Shown here in pieces: positions 24,061-53,600 of a DNA stretch of 64,000 nucleotides. The stretch's first letter is position 1. Every line of letters begins with the position of its first letter. The position numbers and the translations under genes were made by a program. The notes beneath the pieces are model-generated. The model saw nothing but the letters and a program-made list of their open reading frames with translations, had not been told where the DNA came from and searched no databases. The DNA lies in NCBI GenBank assembly GCA_002914845.1, contig JXTC01000008.1, positions 882,861 to 946,860 of the forward strand, given 5' to 3'. This stretch comes from Trema orientale. Lineage: Eukaryota; Streptophyta; Magnoliopsida; Rosales; Cannabaceae.

Positions 24061-24350
24061 AAGGATGATGTTAGGTGTACCAAGATTATTATCAAATTTT
24101 TAATACCAACATATGTGGCATATGGTTCGATACAATTCAATTAGTGAATGTGATTAATTTATTTGTACTAAGTTCTAATAAACAAATTGAGTAATGAGTT
24201 ATCATTATTCATATGAGTTATCATAATTCAATTTATTTATTAGAACTTAGTACAAATAAATCAATCACATTCGCCAATTGAATTGTACCAAATCACATAC
24301 CACATGTGTTGGTATTAAATATTTGGTATTTAGGATACTTAGCTTTATTC
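24061..24350. mobile_element. Fold-back MITE, copy 1 (about 290 bp)
   Basis: The left part (aggtgtaccaaga…, ccaacatatgtggcat, gatacaattcaattagtga) is the complement of the right part. A central palindromic stretch lies around gagttatcattattcatatg. It shares its ends and inner phrases with the element at 24,522-24,728. The right end is less well preserved. Confidence 0.75.
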
Positions 24351-24521
24351 AATTTAGGAAATGAGAATATGACATATTCCGTGAGAGAGCTAGACAAAAT
24401 AAACCAAAAGCATAAGCAAACTCTATAGTGTTATTTTTACTATTGTGGTGTGGAACTTATTTATACTTTTTATTTGTAGTATATATATGTATATAAAGAA
24501 GCCCACGATGTGTTTTTAAAT

Positions 24522-24728
24522 AAGGATAATGCTAAGTGTACCAAAATTTATACTAAATTTTTAATGCCAACATATGTGGCATTTGAGTTGGCACTATTTA
24601 ATTGGTGTATTAAAACTTACCATAAATAAGTTAATCATATTCACCAATTGAATATTGACAACTCACATGCCACATGTATTGGTATTAAAAATTTGATAAA
24701 AATTTTGGTATACATAGCATTATCCTTT
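24522..24728. mobile_element. Fold-back MITE, copy 2 (207 bp)
   Basis: Ends aaggataatgctaagtgtac and the complement of gtatacatagcattatcctt match over about 28 bp with two differences. Inside, ccaacatatgtggcat pairs with atgccacatgtattgg. Same family as 24,061-24,350, which lies less than 200 bp away. It sits about 1 kb upstream of the SMC3 transcript. Confidence 0.85.
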
Positions 24729-25730
24729 AAATAAACGCAACTATCTACTAAGTCTTAGAATAGGTAAAAAGTTCAAATTAGCCCATATTTTTACGAAAAT
24801 AATTATACAAATATTTTTAAAAAGTAACCCCTCATTATTAAAAGTTTAATAAACTTTCACCACTAGTGTTAAGTACTCAATATGGTTGTACAAGATAAAA
24901 TGAAGAAAATTGATAAATATGTTAACAAGATTCATGAAAGTATTAAGTATGTTTAAGAATCTCAAGCAAGACAATAAAAAATTTTAGGATGTGTTAAGTT
25001 GGTTTTTATGCGGAGAAAGAAAGATTATTTCAAGATATAATGATAATGTGGAACACGACTTTACTTACACTTGATAGTGCAATATTATATTGTTATACTT
25101 TCTAATATTTAGAATTAAGTGATTCTAATTGAAAATCCCATTTAATTAACTAATTAGTGATAATAACGTTCTGAATTAAAATGAAGGATTTTTAAAGAGA
25201 AATAAAAGGCATTTTCAAACTCTAGAACTTACCAATAAATCTGAAACAAGATGCTTTTTTTAAACGATCCCCTACGTTCATGTCACATCCTTATTCTTTT
25301 ATTCAACCTTTTAACTGCGTTAACTATTTTAAACAAAAAGATTGTTATTATCACTAATTATTTAATTCAAGAAATTCTAGAAATATTTTTAACCGGGGAC
25401 TAAGTGGTCACTAGCTGAATTCTTCAAGACCTTACTGCCACAAACTCTTATTTAAATATTATCCCCACTCGAAAAAAGTTCCTATCGCTCCTCCGTTCTT
25501 GGCCATTTTTCGTTTCCTTTTATTTACACGAGCGAGAAATCAAAAAAAATATACATGTAAAAGGAAAATCCGTCATCACATAGCTAGAAACGCACCGTTT
25601 CATGTGTAACTAGTTAAAATCGCGCGCTTTTATTTTCGTTGCCGCCCGGTTTCTTTTTTTTTTTTTTGGTAAGCAATTAAGCATTTCTGCCTCTGACTCG
25701 GTGCCCTAACTCATCCATTTCCCCCATTTT
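24729..25730 (+). promoter_or_regulatory. SMC3 upstream region
   Basis: This is the gap between the last MITE and the likely SMC3 5' UTR. Most of it is AT-rich. A short GC-rich patch at about 25,615-25,655 (tcgcgcgctttt, ttgccgcccgg) is the only GC island upstream of the gene and lies where a proximal promoter is expected. No clear TATA box is present, as is common for housekeeping and cell-cycle genes. The GCGCGC core recalls E2F-type sites but does not match the consensus well. Confidence 0.4.
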
Positions 25731-26236
25731 CTCAGTCTGTTCACATCAAACAGCTTCTTCTCTTTCTCTCTCTCCTTCGCTCGCCATTGACGCCGACCTC
25801 TGCCAGCCATTTTCAGCCGTCCTCCTCTTCCTCAAGGTTCCTATTTCGCTCTTCGTTTCCCTTTCTCCCTTTTCCTCGCCAAGTTTTTACTTTACTGTAG
25901 TTTCAAATTTTGTCACCATTTTTAGGGCAAGAAAAAGCTTCAAGCAGGTTCATGTTTATGGTCATGATGATTTCAATTTTGAGTTTCTTCACTATTTTTT
26001 TGTTAAAACTAAGCTGCTTATTTATAGCTTTGTGTCTTAGAATTGTGTGATTTTTGAGCCCGGTTACTGGCCTTGGCTCGGGTGACTTTGATGAATTTGG
26101 TTGGAAATGAGGGATTTAGGGGTTTCTGGGTTGAGAATTTGAGACTTTTATAGTGTAACTACTACTGATAATGTTCTTCTGTGTTTTGTTTCTTTGATTC
26201 GGTTTCGCAGAGGTTGGATAGTCTGGCAATTTCAAC
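25731..26236 (+). other. SMC3 5' UTR with an intron
   Basis: A CT-rich leader (about 25,731-25,836) ends at a plausible donor (ctcaag|gttcct). It resumes after ttcgcag at 26,211, leaving 26 nt before the ATG at 26,237. The leader contains an upstream ATG-free CT repeat. The exact transcription start is not determined. The acceptor is strong, the donor weaker. Confidence 0.55.
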
Positions 26237-43515
<17,279 letters not shown>

Positions 43516-43870
43516 GGTAAGAGGAAAAAAACATAAAAAGAAAAAGAAAAAAAGGGACATATTTCATCTAATTGTTCGTGCAGAGCAGTTTGGTTAGTTC
43601 TCAAGAAGGATAAGTGCTCCCCATATTTGGACCCTGTATATTTCTCTTTGCCGTATTATGTACACACTGACAGACTGAAGCACTCGGATTCTCGGCTAAA
43701 TAGGTTAGCTGTTGTAGCCACAAGACGATAAATGATGCTAAGCAACTCGAAGTATGTACTTAAACAGTTGATATTTGTCAATGTGATAGTTATATTGGTT
43801 AACCTTTGGACAGTTAGCTTGTAAATTTTAAAATTGCTGGGATTAAGGAAACAATGTGTAATTATTCTCT
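43516..43870 (+). other. SMC3 3' UTR and likely polyadenylation region
   Basis: After the TAA the sequence stays moderately AT-rich and T/G-rich to about 43,860. It starts with aaggtaagagg, which could act as a splice donor in the 3' UTR. No single canonical AATAAA signal is decisive, so the end is approximate. Confidence 0.4.
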
Positions 43871-45485
43871 ACTATGCTTGCTCTTGTTTACTGTAAAATA
43901 TCGTTCTTGTACCACGGGTGTAACTAGAAAGTAATGAAAGTGACTATTGAGCCTGTTTTTACATGGGGCTTGCCGTAGAATGTGGCATGCAGCCATGTAC
44001 TCCGGCTGGGGCTTGATTGGTTTGAAAGTTTGAATTTTTGATTTCGTGATTAACATCAAGAAGTGAGAATTGTTTAATTATAGCATTTCTCCGTCTTAAA
44101 CTTCCAGAATCAGATTATTATTGGGCATCATTTACAGTGTTTTTTTTTTCTTTTCTTTTTTTAATCAGCAATCTCTTAAATTTGGAGACGTATGAACTAC
44201 ATAATCAGACTTAAAAGCTTTAAACAACAAAAGAAATTGATAGTCGTGTTTTGCATAAGCTTTGTACAGTCACGTATCACTCTGTAGCTAGCTAAGAATT
44301 CTAATGAAGTTCCCGTTTGACCACTTCTACGACATATGCTTCCTCGCTTCTTCCTTCAGCTTATGTAGTTCTTGGTTTACCACATGTGGCTCACCACCAA
44401 TACTATAGAGTGATACTCACCCTCTGTTTCCAACGTTTGGAATCTCAGAATCATGAATCTAAATTATGTCTAGGAATAGGGTCTGAAAAGAGTACATATC
44501 TTTTTTTAGCAGACAAGGCCCTCTTCTCATATACTTCTGTTTTGAGGTGATGGTGAGACGGTGGAAAGAACAGCAGAACAAGAAAGGCCAAAACTGAAAA
44601 GGAAGATTTATGAAAAAATTTATGCTAGTCAAATTGTCCTGATTTGCTGAAACATTTATTATTTCCATTATTTTTAACGTGGAATTAGATTGAAGTGATT
44701 ATGCAAATTATTGAAGTTTTATATAACATCATCTGTTTACCGATTATTATATGCTTGAGATATCCACATATTACTGACGTTCCAACCTAAATTTGAATAA
44801 TATATTACAAAACTTAACCTTTTCAAATGACCATAGAGGCACGAAAAGAAAATGTTAAAGACATTTGGAAGGTCATTCTCTGTATATTTAAGAAACAAAT
44901 ACAAGTGAAAAAGTAACATTTGTGAAATTTAATTTTACACGGTACAGACCTACCTACAGAATACTTGTACAATAATTTGATTTTACAATTGAGTTCTAAG
45001 AAATATATTGTGAAACTAAACAAAGCATTTGAGTGGGAAAATTAAGGTCCAATTGGGGACTAGATGAGGTTGAGGTTCACCAACCTTTCTATCTTTCCGT
45101 TCTTCAAGCATTATCTTTAGAATTTTTGAGAAAAAGGGAAGAATTCAAATAACGGAAAACCTCATTGTTGGAAGATAAATAAGTTATTGGGTAGATATTA
45201 TTCACTAACACTTCAATCTAAATTATAAATGGGATCATGTCAGTTCACCACGTACTTAATTAAAAGGGGTGTCGTAGGATATAGACAGTAACTATTGGCT
45301 TTTACATGGTGATATTTGTAAGTCTTTTTAACTTGGACAAGAATTAACAAGTTCAGTACAGTCTTGCCTTTTGTAATGATCCTAAGTACTCTTGGTACTG
45401 TCCATGAGTTCAGATAATAGCTAGTTATCCTAATCTTTAAGTTTTTGTCATACAGGAGTAATTTCAAATTTTCTTTTTCTTAACA
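43871..45485. other. Intergenic, nothing recognised
   Basis: Apart from scattered short open frames with no motif, I see no gene, RNA or repeat element here. Confidence 0.4.
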
Positions 45486-45487
45486 AC

Positions 45488-45495
45488 TATAAATA
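45488..45495 (+). promoter_or_regulatory. TATA box upstream of the small secreted protein
   Basis: The sequence actataaatatag places TATAAATA about 95 bp upstream of the ATG at 45,592. Transcription from about 45,520 would give a ~70-nt leader. It supports the small frame being a real gene. Confidence 0.5.
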
Positions 45496-45591
45496 TAGTT
45501 CATGCACTATCAAAAAGAGTCTTAGGATATAAAAATCTTAGTTTGTAGATAGGCAGAACAAACAAAAGGGGAGAAGTCCTGGATCAAATAC

Positions 45592-45867
45592 ATGGGCAAT
45601 ATTGTGGTTATGATTCTATCAAATGTGCTTTTCCTAGTGTTTGTCATTATTGTCTCTTCAACACCGACTATTTCTCCTCCTCCATCTCCACATACATTTG
45701 GCCTCGATGAGCTGCCAATAAAAAAGGTATCTAAACGAGTACATTTCTGTAAAGCGTGGGCTAGGATGATTTGTCTAGACGAACTTATAGAGGAAGCCAA
45801 GAAACATGGAGGCGAAGTAGTGAAAATTGATATTCTACACTTGGAGATTTGTGAGCATGAAAATTGA
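45592..45867 (+). CDS. Small predicted secreted protein, 91 residues, unknown function
   Basis: A single uninterrupted frame starts at 45,592. Residues 1-23 are strongly hydrophobic (ILSNVLFLVFVIIVSS) and look like a signal peptide, cleaved near the Ser-Ser-Thr-Pro segment. A short Pro-rich stretch (TPTISPPPSPH) and a basic patch (KKVSKRVHFCKAW) follow. Three cysteines lie in the mature part (residues 53, 61 and 87), and the C-terminal half (ICLDELIEEAKKHGGEV) is probably helical. I do not recognise the family. Signal peptide, TATA box and mixed codon use favour a real small secreted peptide. Lack of a known domain and the short length leave a chance frame possible. Confidence 0.45.
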   Translation: MGNIVVMILSNVLFLVFVIIVSSTPTISPPPSPHTFGLDELPIKKVSKRVHFCKAWARMICLDELIEEAKKHGGEVVKIDILHLEICEHEN

Positions 45868-47880
45868 AAAATATAATGAATGCATGAAGGAAAAGAAATT
45901 TCGTCAAAAAAAGAATTCGTAAAGGTATCTCTCTCTCTCTCTCTCTCTCTCATACATCTATATATGTGCATGCACAACATAATACGTACGCACATGGACA
46001 CACGAAATATAACTACTAGTTAATTATCTAAGTGAATTAGTATTTCATTTTATTTTACATTTTAATTTTTGCAAAGAATAGAACTAGAAGCAATACTATT
46101 AAACTTGTTTAATGGTGAAGTTATATGTATCTCTAATAGCAAATGGCTTGAGGAAAAACGAAAAAAAAAGGTCTACAATTAATACAAGCCCTAGGCTCTT
46201 CTCAGATTTCGAATTTTCATCTATCTTGTTAAAGTACTATAGTTCTTCCTTATCTTAGTAAATTCCATACAATTTAGTCATTGAACCAGGTAGTTTTAGA
46301 TAATTAGCATATTTGTGATTAACCAAACGTAAGAAGTTCCTCAGCCCCAAAACTCATATTCTGATGATATTCTATGGACCAACTTATATCCATTTCATTA
46401 ATCTTAAATACGAGAGCACAGAATCACTTAGTGAGTGATAAGGAAAACAAACGCTTTTATCACCTTAAAAAAGAAACAACCAAAAGTATTTACGATTTTA
46501 ACAAAAGCTGCATATCTAACTTTATGAAGGATTTAATGATGTAAGAAAAAGAATGCTGGCATATGTGCTAGGATGTTAACGTATTGGCATTATTCATGGA
46601 TAGCATGCACTTCTTGAGAAGGGGGGAAAAAAACGATTATGGTATATGACCGTTTTCTTAAGTTAGAATTAGTAAATGACCCTATTTATTAATTTTTATC
46701 TCAATGACTATTTTTTATAGGTTAACGTCTACCTATTAATTAGAATTCTTTTTTGCTCTTCCTTTTTTGTTCATTTAAATTGTTAACAAGAAATCACTAT
46801 TAAATAATAAATAGCTTTTATGTCTTATTATATGCCAAAACTTGGTATATTTTCAGATGTACTAATTTGTGACCTTCACTTTGGTAGATATATATTTAGC
46901 TGTGGTATGTCTTTTTATGAGATTGAAATATCTTATCAGGTTTTTATATAACAAAAAAAAAAAAAAGAATTCCAAATTAAGTCTCTGAGTTTAATAAATA
47001 TCTTTTTAGTCGTAGTAGATCTATTTATGAGCTTAATAAATCTAACTCTAAAAATAATATATTATAATAGTGAAATTGGTATATATGGAAATATACTGAG
47101 TACATACATAGATATACTAAAAAGAAAAAGAGATGTACTATTTGATGGCGTCCCGTTAATGACAGTTTAATTCATGTTCTTCAATTTTATGAAATCATAA
47201 ATATTAAAAAGAAATAGTTGAAAAACATCTAAAGTAATAGATGGACATTCATTTATAAAACATAGTGGATTTTGATGAGGGTAATAGTTAATAACATAGA
47301 AACTAGTTTATATTAAGATATATTAAAAACATACGTAGATATAAGAGAAAAAAGAAATATACTATTTAATAGTATTTTCTCATTAATAGTAATAAAGTTC
47401 ATTTTAAGTAATTCCATGTACTCATAAACGTCAAAAAAAAGTATAAAAACCCCCTAACTAACAAATAGACATAAATTTGTAACATTTTGATATGTGTAAC
47501 TTTGATATTTTGTTTTCAATCGGTATCTTATTAGGTCATTTACCTTTGAATTAAGGGCTTCTTACAAAATTCCAAGTCCAAGTACCAAAAATTGAAAAAT
47601 ACTAGATAGGCTGATTTTTTTAAAAATAATTCCAGACTGATTTAGAAAAGTATCACTTTTTAAAAATTTTATTAGAAAAATATCACACTCAAAAAATAAT
47701 TAGATACATATCCTTTTTTCAAAATTGATATTTCTTAATGGTACTCGAGGTAACCAGTTAGGTTATTGTAGGTAACCAATCCAGTTATTTGAAGTAACTG
47801 ATCAAGTTACTTCAGGTAACTCGATTAATGGTAATATAAAAGCTAACAAATATATATATTATAAGATAGAAATTTTTCTA
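45868..47880. other. Repeat-bearing intergenic region
   Basis: A (TC)n microsatellite lies at about 45,927-45,951. Diverged direct repeats of roughly 105 bp lie at about 47,105-47,215 and 47,333-47,440 (gtagatata…gaaaaag.gatgtacta…). A cluster of 'ggtaac / gttac' words lies around 47,748-47,825. No gene is recognised. Confidence 0.45.
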
Positions 47881-48229
47881 AAAGGGATAATTACCCAAAA
47901 AAAAAAATGTAGTATGACCTTTCCGTAATTTTAACCGCGTCTTTTGATTTGTGCAAAATTATACCTCCACATTTTAAATTTTTACAAATTTGCACTTTTT
48001 GTGTACAAATTGGGTGATTTCTGCTAATTATTTTAAGTTATTTTCAATTTTTTTGGTATTAGTCAGTAGAAATAAAATATCCTCAAATTTTTAAAATCAG
48101 TGTTTAGTGAGAAATTTGTTAGTCAATTTATATGCTGAAGTTATAAATTTGCAGAGATTTGAAATGTAGAAGTTTTATTTTGTACAAACCAAAAAAAAAA
48201 AGTTAAATTTTTTGAAAAGCTATACTTCA

Positions 48230-48269
<40 letters not shown>

Positions 48270-48284
48270 CAGATAACCTTTTCT
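47881..48284. mobile_element. Inverted-repeat element with ~120-bp arms
   Basis: The left arm (from aaagggataattaccc) pairs imperfectly with the right arm (ending agataaccttttct). Matching phrases are gatttgtgcaaaattatacc with its partner ggtttgtacaaaataaaac, and ccacattttaaatttttacaa with ctacatttcaaatctctgca. The right arm contains an uninterrupted run of 36 T (48,234-48,269). Non-coding. Probably a MULE-like MITE. Confidence 0.6.
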
Positions 48285-48473
48285 AAAAAAATACTCATGT
48301 TATAGTTTTAAATCTAAACTAGTTAGTCAAAAGAAGAAGAAGAAGAAGAAAATCAATCAGCCGATAGATAAACTTTAACAAGTTAGAAAACGAACATCAA
48401 CAAGAAAATTATGAGAAAATTTGGAATTTTACAAAAAACTTGTCATAGAACAAAGAAAAAGTAATAACTTAAT

Positions 48474-48490
48474 TAGCCCCATGAAATGCT
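48474..48490. repeat. Target-site duplication, left copy (17 bp)
   Basis: tagccccatgaaatgct, identical to the right copy at 49,207-49,223 on the far side of the retroposon. Confidence 0.9.
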
Positions 48491-49206
48491 TTGCTTTGTT
48501 TTTTGTTTTTTTGTTTTTTTTGAAGGAAAACAACTATCATTAATACTCATATAAGGGTTACAATAATAAATAGAGTTAGTTACATATAACCTCTTACAAT
48601 GAGAATTAGGAAATCAAATTATAATCTTGAAGAGAGAAATACTTTTAGAGATCCTGTAGCACAAATAGTCTCTGGCAACGATCTTGGAGGAAAATTCTAT
48701 AAAGGATCAAATAGACCTCTTCAATGGCTCGTTTTGACTTTTCACAATCTGAATTAATGCTTTTGATTGATTCATCGAAGAAGACCTGCCAACTCCGATC
48801 TGTCATAGTAACTATCTCTCCAGATTTGAATAAAAAATACTGCAGATCTGGAGGACAAACACACTACTAATAAAGAAAAAAATACCAAATAACTCAAACT
48901 ACCATAGATTTAGATCTGGATGTACTAAGACTACCATAGATCTAGATCTAGATGGATGACTACCTTCCAAATGAATGGATTATTTGAAAATAAAACCAAA
49001 ACTAAAAAAAGAAACTGAGAAAAACTCATACTGGAGAGAGGAAATCCTCTCTCTCCCCGATAGGGGAGCCACTTGCTAGCAGAGGAAGCGGGGAGGAACT
49101 GGGGGAGGAGGAGTCACGGCTTTGGAGGAAAAGAGGAAGCAGTTTTTTACAATCTGGAGTGTTGTATTTGATTATTCATTTCCCCCATTTAGAGGTGTAT
49201 TCATTC
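48491..49206 (-). mobile_element. Poly(A) retroposon, 716 bp, flanked by 17-bp duplications
   Basis: The left end, right after the target-site duplication, is T-rich on the plus strand (ttttttgttttttttg, a poly(A) tail on the minus strand). The right end abuts the second duplication. Together these show insertion by target-primed reverse transcription. The tail-proximal sequence (…taatgatagttgttttcctt before the A-tail) looks like the 3' end of a plant LINE or of a transcript it copied. From about 48,805 to 48,640 on the minus strand there is an intron-free frame of about 55 codons starting MTDRSWQVFFDES. I do not recognise it. A 5'-truncated LINE or a processed retrocopy are both possible. 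Confidence 0.8.
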
Positions 49207-49223
49207 TAGCCCCATGAAATGCT
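49207..49223. repeat. Target-site duplication, right copy (17 bp)
   Basis: tagccccatgaaatgct, the exact match of 48,474-48,490. Confidence 0.9.
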
Positions 49224-50495
49224 ACTCAGACTAATTTCCTCAAGTTCCCAGGGACATTTTCATCAATAGTAGTTTTTAGGAAGATATTTGTGATTTAACG
49301 GTTGATTAATTTTTTTTTTCAGGAAATTAGCAATTTATCCCATTAGTAACAAGCACCCCTAAGGACAAGAAAATATAATAACCAAAATAGAATTCCCAAA
49401 CATTGAAAGTGACCATCAACCTAATTTTCTCAGGTTAGCTCCCCAAGTTGGCCTCATTTTGAGAGGTCGAGTATTTTTTTTAGGAATTCCTTTTTTTTTA
49501 ATCCAAAATTTATTGTAAAGGGATTTTTCAGAACTAATTTTGTATTTTGTACAGTCACCCACTTCATGTTCTCCAATTGCCAAGCACCCATAAGACTTCT
49601 TTGTAAAATCTCTAGTGATGTATGGAAAAAATTCGTCAGTCTCTCACTCTCTCTCTAATTGACCACAATTAACTTTGAAGCATTTTCAAATTTTGAGTAT
49701 TAATTTGACAAAAACTTGGATATCACGAATTTTGTAGAATCACTTAACTTTGAAAAGTGCCCTTATTGGTATGTAAAGAACTAGAAATTGATCAGATATG
49801 TATATGTATTTAATAGTTATTTTGAATAGAAGAGTAGCCTTCATTTTCTTTTTCTAATTTTTTTTTCCCGAAACGAACAATGCCTTCATTGGTATTTTCA
49901 TCTTCAAGATTATGTGTTTGTGTGACACGACAATTGCTTGCATGTAATGATTAATAATGCATGTAAAATAGTAATTTTTTATGTTCCCATACATGTTAAT
50001 CGGAAAAGAGGCAGGTTAAGACTGATCATGTGAACGATGAGTATTCCTTGCTCAACATATTTAGAATACTAGGTAATAAATTCTCACTTAGATTGCAACT
50101 ATCATGATTAGTTGAAATGGTGTACTATGTGCTAGGAATATATGCTTCATTGTATTTGTTTGTCTGATCCACATAGTCCGTTATGTTAGTATTTGTTTCT
50201 ATCTATGGTTATATGATTTTTCATACCAAGTTGACATGCATCTATGCATGTTAATTTAGCATAAACATGGGTGTAAAACTTGCATAGCATGACTGTTTAG
50301 CATCATCAAAGAAGTGACATTTTGTTTACCGAAAGACAAATTTTCTTGGGGGGGAGGGGGGGGGGAATTTCTTTGTCCGTTTGGGGTATAGGTAATCATT
50401 TGTTGAAGGTCTTTCAAACTTTTCTTAAGAGTATGGAATGAGTTACATCAGTGTCATAGCATATTTATACTATATATATATATATATAAAGTTCC
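49224..50495. other. Intergenic, with one G-rich tract
   Basis: No gene seen. At 50,348-50,365 there is an unusual G tract, ggggggg-a-gggggggggg, in otherwise AT-rich DNA. Confidence 0.45.
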
Positions 50496-50662
50496 CAATT
50501 CAATAGGTATTTTTTTTTACTCGTTGGATCATTATCTAACAGTTATTATAATTTAAGTAGTTGAGAAAATAATAATAATAAAATTCATTATTTAATACTT
50601 TTCTCCCTCATTAGGTAAAATAATACCTATAAATAGGTTAAAAAAAATTACCTACTGAATTG
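50496..50662. mobile_element. Small MITE, 167 bp, family of 12,714
   Basis: Left end caattcaataggta and right end tacctactgaattg are inverted repeats of about 14 bp with one difference, and the match extends into the adjoining T-rich/A-rich sequence. The centre contains cgttggatcattatctaacag. The ends match those of the longer relative at 12,714-12,970. Confidence 0.7.
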
Positions 50663-53600
50663 ATGCCTTTTATATAACTATGTTTTTATGTATCTGGAAA
50701 GTCAGAGACCCTTCGAGAATGCTTGACCAGCATTATACATAATACTATACATTTACAAAGTCGTTCGCGATAATTGAGGGGACCCAGTAATGTTCATGCA
50801 TCATGCGTATTGATCACTTATTTTTGGGCCGATTTATTTGTGACTGGTCGAATCAACACACTCCCACTTGTATTATACTGTTGTGAATGATATAATATCT
50901 ATCGATTTAGTAGAAATTGTCAATTTTGTAAAATCATGACACAGTATATCCCATTGTGTATAATGTACTAAGCAATACACTAATAACAATTAGTTGGTCA
51001 TAGTTAAAAGTTTTACAAAGAATCTTCTTTTTTAAGAAAGAAGAGTTCTACAATAAATCTCACTTTTAAAGAAATCTATCTCCAAAAAAAAAAAATGAGT
51101 ACAGTTTTCATAGAAGAAGAAATACAATAAATTTTATAAAGTTGCATATCGATATAAAGTTCATCCTATAATGGCAAGTGATTACTCAACTGACTTAAGC
51201 TCATTAAATGTATTTGCACCTTTTTTTTTCGGTGGATCAAGGTATCAGATATTATGCTATAGGTGGACAGCTCAAGGCTGAGAGGACTTCCAGTGACATA
51301 TGATCTTGGTAGATTTAAATGAAATGTGCATTAGCAAAATAGACCATTTTGAAAGTGGATCAAATAAAAGACCTGTATTTTAATTTCTTTGGAGAGTAAT
51401 CTTTATCGACAATGTAGAACCATACTCAACATTATACTTGATTATGCAAAAAAAAAAATATTATTTTGCAAAGAGTTTTAAAACATTACCTTCAAATAAA
51501 AGTCACTTTCAAAAGGTTTATCCTACCTATTTTCCCTTAAAGAAATGTTGTTTTTTAGTTTGTCATATTTTTAGATTTACATTTTTTGTATGATTTCTTT
51601 TTGTCGAAGAATTTTTAACGTGTATAGAAGTTTTTGTTTTTAGTTATATGATAGCTTATTATTTATCTGCTCGTACAAAAATAAAAAATAAAAAATCCTC
51701 AAGGGTTTTTCACATTCATTACCAGATATTAAAAGAGAAAAACGAAGTTGATCTTTGTCCAATCTATTCATAAGGCCCGCTGGGCTAAAAGGTGCTACAC
51801 CTTTGCTTAAGACCAGGTGGCAATGTGCAGCATATTTCCTCAAATGAAAGAGACTTTATAACTTCTTTGAACTCAGGAGCAATCATTTTTTATAATATAT
51901 TACCAAGACTATATGAAGATCTACGTACCTATTTGAATATGAAAAACTTTGATTTTATCTAATACTATATGTATGACATCCATACAGGGATATTCAAGCT
52001 GTTGAAATGTTTCCATGCTTCATTGATAGAAAATTGCACGTTTCAATTAATCGTTGATTCCTGCAAATATTTGAATTAAGTTATAATTAGAAGTTATAAT
52101 TAGAGGGTTTATATGTTTCCCTCAAAGGCAATGATGGTCATCATCGTATTGTTGATATTTTTCATTCTTAATAAAATTTATTTTGAATAAAGGTGTGTAG
52201 TTTTTTCTTTTATAGACACCAAAAGTCAATAATTCCATAAGAATAATTGGATTATTTATTACCAAGAAGTTAATCAGTGTAGTTCTTTTTTTTCTACAAA
52301 TATCATTGTTTACATTCAAAAGATGTGTTTTAGGAAAAGACATTAAAATTTAAGTTGGATATGCAACATCCAGCAGCCCAATAAGTAGAATGCACTTATT
52401 AAATGATTTGAAAAGACACTCAGAAATAGCATATTGTGCAAAACGGACTACAAAGAAGTTTTCTTTTCCTTTTTTTTTTTTAAATAACATTTAAACACTG
52501 TTTTTCTGATAAACATTTAAATAATGTTGTTAAAGCCCCTTTTTTTACGATATTTTTTGAATCTTCGCTGAATGGGATACTTAAAGTCAGTTCTTAATAC
52601 GACATATTTTAAGTGTAATTAGCTGCGTTTCATCGACACACAAAAAGAGTGTCATCTTTATGCCTTTCATTTTCAAAAAGAATATTTCACAAGAAGTTAC
52701 GAACTTCATGCAAAATAATGTTGATGATGGTGAAAAAAAAAACAATGTCATTACAGATATTTTTAAATGAATGGAAAGTAAATGTATTAAATTGTATATA
52801 ATGACACTTCTTATAGAGAACAATTAATGACTCTTACCAATATTGTGAAAAATCTTTTTGAGACAAAATTATAACGTTATTAAAAAAAAAAAAAAAGTTG
52901 GTAGGTCATTTAGAAATGTCATCAACTGTTGTACTGATACATTAGTTTTATGCCAACTATTTTTAATTTGCCTTGAATTTGTTTTAATATTATGGATTTT
53001 AAAATTCCATTCGCATTTCAATTTTGAGGAGAGAGATTCCTGTGGAAAGTGACGTTAATAAGGACACTAGGGCAGACATAAGAAACTAGATTTGAAATGG
53101 AAGCCACACCATTTCTCATTTAACGTGGCTTCAACACCATATTTCTCTTCCCATTTGCACAACACATCTTCCTCAGATAAATTCACTACTCCTAAGGGGT
53201 AATTTGTTACGAGGTAGGTATAGGGGCAAAATTTTAACCACAATAAATGAATATTTGCAACATTTACTCCCTTTGCTAAGAAACCGAATTTGTCGACATA
53301 GAAAAATATCAAAAGAAAGAGAGAAAAAAGAAACAAGGCTATTATATACAGCAAAGGTTACTTCAAATACTATGAGAACGAATAATCTTCATAACTAATT
53401 GTGTGAAAAAAGAAAACCACATACAAAATTAAGAAAGAAAAAAGAGTAACAATACTCTCTCAGCAATTGACCATGGAAATAGAGTGGATGGCNTGTGGTG
53501 ACCAAGCTTTTTATTGATGATTAGTAAAGATTTGAAGCATCTTCACAGCGCAAAAAAATTAATAATAATAATAATAATAAAATTTCATAACTAGGACTTT

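Noticed and set aside
53067-53354. Minus-strand frame of 95 codons with a balanced C-terminal half (KWEEKYGVEATLNEKW)
   Set aside because: The second half could be an old exon, but the first half is composition-driven, no splice partners were found and I recognise no family.
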